Of a DNA stretch of 64,000 bases, positions 60,866-64,000 are shown piece after piece. Location: assembly GCA_050952935.1 (NCBI GenBank), contig JBMNLS010000001.1, forward strand, positions 744,001 through 808,000. Direction: 5' to 3'. Origin of the DNA: UBA6115 sp050952935. Its GTDB lineage: Bacteria; Bacillota; Clostridia; Christensenellales; Aristaeellaceae. Under the pieces are notes generated by a model. The model made no database searches, had not been told where the DNA came from, and saw only the letters and a program-made list of their open reading frames with translations. The position numbers and the translations under genes were made by a program. Within the stretch, counting starts at the first letter, position 1; each line of letters starts with the position of its first letter.

Positions 60866-62479
60866 TTACAGGCAGCCCGCCTGGGAGTTTTGCATCATCA
60901 TGTTGGCGCACCTGAGGCCATCCACCGCGGCGGACATGATGCCCCCCGCCCGTCCAGCACCCTCGCCGGCCGGGTAAACGCCGGGCAGGCTGCCCCGGCA
61001 GCGCTCATCCCGATGCATCTGGATGGGGCAGGAAGAGCGGGTCTCCACCCCGGTGAGCACCGCGTCAGGCCGGGCAAAGCCCTTGAGGCGGCGGTCAAAG
61101 TGCCGGATAGCTTCCCTGATACCCTGGGCCACCTCATCGGGCAGCGCCATGGAGAGATCGGTGAGGGTGAACCCGGGGAGGATGGTGGGGCGCACATCTC
61201 CCAGCACAGTAGAGGGGCGGCCGGACAAAAAATCCCCCACCAGCTGCACCGGGGCTTTGTAGCCCCCGCCGCCCAGGTCATAGGCCAGGCGCTCATAACG
61301 GCGCTGGAAGGCGAAGCCGCTGAGCACATCCTCGCCCTGCATATAGTCCTCCGGCCGCACCTCAACCAAGATGGCGGCGTTGGCGTTTCTCCCATTCCGG
61401 TGATAGGGGCTCATGCCGTTGACACACAGCAGCCCCTTTTCGCTGGCGGAGGGCACCACCTGCCCGCCCGGGCACATGCAAAAGGTGTAGGCCCCTCTGC
61501 CATCCCGGGTTTTCATGGCCAGGTGGTATTCCGCCGGGGGCAGAAGCCCGTCTCTAGCCGCTGGGCCGTACTGGCCCTGATCCACCAGCGCCTGGGGATG
61601 CTCAATGCGCAGCCCCAGGGAGAAGGCCTTGGGGTAAAGAACAAGCCCTGCTTTATGAAAATCCGCGATGGTATCCCGGGCGGAGTGCCCCAGGGCCAGC
61701 AGCAGGGCGTCGCAGGGGGCCTCTTTCATGTTTCCGCCTTGCAGGTAACGGACGCCAATCAGCCGGTTTTTGTCATACACCGCTTCCATGAGCCGCGCGC
61801 CAAAGCGCACCTGGTCTCCCAGGGCCTCGATTTCTTTGCGGATGCTGGCCACCACCTGGGGCAGGCGATCCGTGCCCACATGGGGACGGGAGAGGTAGAG
61901 GATCTCCTCCGGCGCGCCGTGGGCTACCAGGGTTTCCAGCACTAGGCGGCAGAGGGGGTCTTTGATACCGGTGGTGAGCTTGCCGTCAGAAAAGGCCCCG
62001 GCGCCCCCCTCGCCAAAAAGGAAGTTGCTTTCTGGATCCAGGGCGCCGGTTTTCATGAACCGGGCGGTGGTCACCTTGCGCTGGTGAACTTCTTCCCCCC
62101 GCTCCAGCACCAGAGGGCGCAGACCGGCCCTGGCCAGCGCCAGCGCCGCGAACAGCCCACAGGGCCCAAGCCCCGCCACCACGGGGCGGAAGGGTTGGGC
62201 GGCCCGCTGCCAGGCCACAGGCTGGGAATCGGGCGCCAGCTCGCCTGTGCCCCGGGGCAGGCGGGAAAGCCGGGCGGCTTCATCCCCTTTGAGCGTCATA
62301 TCCACCGTGTAGACAAAGTGAATGGCGCTTTTGTCCCGGGCGTCCACGCTTTTTTTGACAATGCAGTGGCTTAAAAGGTCGCTTTCCGGCGCCCTCAGGC
62401 GTTTGAGGGTCGCTTGGACGGCGGCCCGGTCGGGATCCTTGACGGGCTTCACCTTGATATTGCTGACACGGATGGGCAC
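60866..62479 (-). CDS. FAD-dependent oxidoreductase-like protein (COG2509 type)
   Basis: 537 residues. A small N-terminal domain (about 1-95) precedes a Rossmann FAD site, PVVAGLGPCGLFAALALARAG (about residues 99-119), then FGEGGAGAFSDGKLTTG and the C-terminal VYPAGEGAGRAGGIMSAAVDGLR, which closes the FAD pocket. This large, widespread family has no established substrate. AGGAG precedes the ATG. It lies 17 bases after the small secreted protein gene. Confidence 0.88.
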   Translation of the reverse strand: MPIRVSNIKVKPVKDPDRAAVQATLKRLRAPESDLLSHCIVKKSVDARDKSAIHFVYTVDMTLKGDEAARLSRLPRGTGELAPDSQPVAWQRAAQPFRPVVAGLGPCGLFAALALARAGLRPLVLERGEEVHQRKVTTARFMKTGALDPESNFLFGEGGAGAFSDGKLTTGIKDPLCRLVLETLVAHGAPEEILYLSRPHVGTDRLPQVVASIRKEIEALGDQVRFGARLMEAVYDKNRLIGVRYLQGGNMKEAPCDALLLALGHSARDTIADFHKAGLVLYPKAFSLGLRIEHPQALVDQGQYGPAARDGLLPPAEYHLAMKTRDGRGAYTFCMCPGGQVVPSASEKGLLCVNGMSPYHRNGRNANAAILVEVRPEDYMQGEDVLSGFAFQRRYERLAYDLGGGGYKAPVQLVGDFLSGRPSTVLGDVRPTILPGFTLTDLSMALPDEVAQGIREAIRHFDRRLKGFARPDAVLTGVETRSSCPIQMHRDERCRGSLPGVYPAGEGAGRAGGIMSAAVDGLRCANMMMQNSQAGCL

Positions 62480-62496
62480 AGATAGATCTCCTGATA

Positions 62497-62886
62497 TTAT
62501 TGAGGTTTACAGCGCTTGCAGGGCTCCAAACCCCGGCGGAGGGCCTCCGCCCGGGTGACCTGGCGGGGGTTTTTCATGTTGGAGCAGGTGGAAACGGCGT
62601 GATACTTTTTGCCTGATTTGGAAACCCACACCATGGTTTCTTCGCCGGCTGCCGCCGGGATGCCCCCCGAAAAGGCAGTTTTTGCCTGCTCTTCTTCGGT
62701 GATGGATGTCATCTCCGCCATCCAGGCGGCCCGCTTGTCCGCCGGCAGGCTGTCCAGATAGGCCCTGAAAGCTTCAAATTGCTCCTCAAGCGTCTGACTG
62801 GATTGAATCGTCAGGCTGCTTCCCGCCGCCAGGGCGATGGCAGCGATGGTCACAAAGGCCAGCACCAGCGCGGTGAGTTTTTTCAT
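62497..62886 (-). CDS. Small secreted protein with Cys-rich C-terminal motif
   Basis: 129 residues with a signal peptide (MKKLTALVLAFVTIAAIALAAG). A helical middle is followed by a C-terminal domain VWVSKSGKKYHAVSTCSNMKNPRQVTRAEALRRGLEPCKRCKP. This pattern (YH, C, then CxxC) is found at the ends of many secreted or competence-related proteins and probably binds metal. The full protein's role is unknown. AAAGGAAA precedes the ATG. Confidence 0.75.
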   Translation of the reverse strand: MKKLTALVLAFVTIAAIALAAGSSLTIQSSQTLEEQFEAFRAYLDSLPADKRAAWMAEMTSITEEEQAKTAFSGGIPAAAGEETMVWVSKSGKKYHAVSTCSNMKNPRQVTRAEALRRGLEPCKRCKPQ

Positions 62887-62907
62887 GATATCTTTTCCTT
62901 TCAGCGG

Positions 62908-64000
62908 TCAGTTCACAGGAGGCTTGCCTTTTCCGCAGCAATGCTTGTATTTTCTCCCGCTGCCACAGGGACAGGGGGCGTTTCTTGGGATATATGCCGC
63001 AGGCTTTGAATTCTGCCGGTCTGCGTCCTCAGCCGCAAGCTTTTTTTCGATCTGGTCCACCTGATCCAAAAAGCTGAGCTGCAGTTCATTGGTGGGAAAC
63101 GCCGTTTCAGCGGCGAAATCGCGCAGATCATCAATGCTGATCATCCTATCCCGGATGGCTTTTTTCAAGCCATCTTTAAACATGACCGATCCGGGCTTTT
63201 GGTTTAATATCGCCGCCATTTCATTAGGGGTGTGGCCGCGGTTGATGGGCATGCGGGTATTGTTTGACAGGGCGAAAAAATGCTCGAAAAACTGTACCAC
63301 ATCGTCCATGTCATCTAATTTCAACCCCATTCGCTCCGCGTTGAACTGGATAAACTCGAGATCATCATGGTTGCCCATATAGGCATGAAGCTGCATTTCA
63401 TCCGCAATGTCTTCCGCTCTTATTTTGGATAATTTTCTTTCTTTTTGCAGGTAATCCCTGAAAGCAAAGAATTCTTCTGTTTTTTCGTAGTAGAACTCAT
63501 CCGAATATTTAAGGAGCGTTTCTTTGGGAGGCACATAATAAGGTTTCCCTTCCTGATTCTGCAGCAGAGCAGCCCACTCATCCTCATCGTCAAAAAACAG
63601 ACTCTTGTCAACAATCAAACGCTCCATGGGGAGCGCTTCCTTTTCCCAATCCACATAGATCTCATCCTCGCCCAGGATATAAAACAGGCAGTCATCGTGG
63701 CGGGCAACCTCAACAAACTGCAAAAAATGCGCTTCTTCTATCGGCGGATTTTGACTGTTATAGATGTCAAACGCTTTTTGAAGGGGGATGATCCAATAGA
63801 GATTAGAAAATGCGTCGAAGTATTGAAGCAGTAATTTTACGGTAGGCTGAGGAAGAGGGAGCGCCTTGTAGAGGGATTGGATTTTCCAGGGAGGATACAA
63901 TTCAGGGAGAAAATCGGGCATATCATCGTCATCGCGCTCATCGTTCGGTTCATCCTCCTCATCCCAATCATATTGGCTGGGTGATTCCCCGGCTGAACGG
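62908..64000 (-). CDS. SEC-C motif protein, start beyond window
   Basis: The frame stays open to the right edge, so the true start lies outside; the ATG at 63921 has no ribosome site and follows an acidic run (DEEDEPNDERDDDD). The C-terminus holds the zinc-binding SEC-C motif, APCPCGSGRKYKHCCG, and the rest is helical. The SEC-C knuckle occurs at the end of SecA and on many unrelated proteins, so its presence does not show a role in secretion. It is AT-richer than its neighbours. Confidence 0.8.
   Translation of the reverse strand, partial: RSAGESPSQYDWDEEDEPNDERDDDDMPDFLPELYPPWKIQSLYKALPLPQPTVKLLLQYFDAFSNLYWIIPLQKAFDIYNSQNPPIEEAHFLQFVEVARHDDCLFYILGEDEIYVDWEKEALPMERLIVDKSLFFDDEDEWAALLQNQEGKPYYVPPKETLLKYSDEFYYEKTEEFFAFRDYLQKERKLSKIRAEDIADEMQLHAYMGNHDDLEFIQFNAERMGLKLDDMDDVVQFFEHFFALSNNTRMPINRGHTPNEMAAILNQKPGSVMFKDGLKKAIRDRMISIDDLRDFAAETAFPTNELQLSFLDQVDQIEKKLAAEDADRQNSKPAAYIPRNAPCPCGSGRKYKHCCGKGKPPVN

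Noticed and set aside
60845..61945. A 366-codon plus-strand frame opposite the FAD protein
   Set aside because: It is antisense to clear FAD-binding motifs; its Gly/His-rich product matches no family.
62908..63921. A complete SEC-C protein starting at the ATG 63921
   Set aside because: The frame is open upstream through an acidic region to the window edge and that ATG has no ribosome site, so the gene is treated as partial.
1..64000. CRISPR arrays, tRNA or rRNA genes, insertion sequences
   Set aside because: No regularly spaced repeats, cloverleaf-like sequences, rRNA segments or transposase frames were seen on either strand.

Overview
The window looks like chromosomal sequence from a fairly GC-rich member of the Clostridia (Bacillota), possibly an uncultured gut lineage. 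The reasons are the gene set (HemZ, DUF3842, RibU under an FMN riboswitch, DnaD/DnaI-type replication proteins, RbgA, a SigB/F/G-type sigma factor), strong AAGGAGG-type ribosome binding sites, and sigma-A-like promoters with 17-base spacers. I see no rRNA, tRNA, CRISPR array, transposase or integrase. Assignments rest on reading motifs, not on database searches.

Layout. 1-3476: end of a sugar ABC importer operon (binding protein, two permeases) with an N-acetylneuraminate lyase-like aldolase. 3674-7863: a secreted beta-propeller-like protein, a short-chain reductase, a small exported protein and a degenerate SecD/SecF pair. 7957-14954: recJ, relA, dtd, an MBL hydrolase and hemZ, all on the plus strand. 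14945-16162: a DUF4143-type ATPase. 16254-24115 (minus): a tightly overlapping operon dnaE, anti-sigma-like, sigma factor, tlyA, dnaD-like; the dnaI-like gene follows. 24237-27041: a DMT transporter, mnmE and an RseC-like protein.

27163-28890 is an AT-richer minus-strand cassette (MagIII-like glycosylase, histidine phosphatase, Nudix hydrolase). It lies downstream of two large proton-channel-type membrane subunits (28927-32264), whose transcript carries a long leader with pseudoknot potential. 32497-35037 holds a DUF3842 gene and an AT-richer MBL/kinase pair. 35305-37728 is an FMN-riboswitch-controlled ribU followed by tsaE, tsaB and rimI. 37736-42290 holds an rRNA methyltransferase, a second DUF4143 ATPase, and deoB with a purine nucleoside phosphorylase. 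42299-46280 (minus) is a second ABC importer operon ending in a glycerophosphodiester phosphodiesterase.

46644-50114 is pheS-pheT. 50267-57687 is rbgA, rnhB, yraN, a very large two-module glycosyltransferase, and comM. 57688-58960 is an AT-rich insert carrying one unknown membrane/coiled-coil gene, bracketed by two copies of the comM 3' end. 58961-64000 holds a ParB-like protein, purB, an FAD protein, a small secreted protein and a SEC-C protein that runs off the right edge.

The most unusual signals are: the leader of the antiporter-like operon; the SecDF pair lacking its usual membrane aspartates; the operon joining replication genes to a sigma/anti-sigma pair; the comM-tail duplication; the fused two-catalytic-module glycosyltransferase; and stem-loops beside both binding-protein genes.
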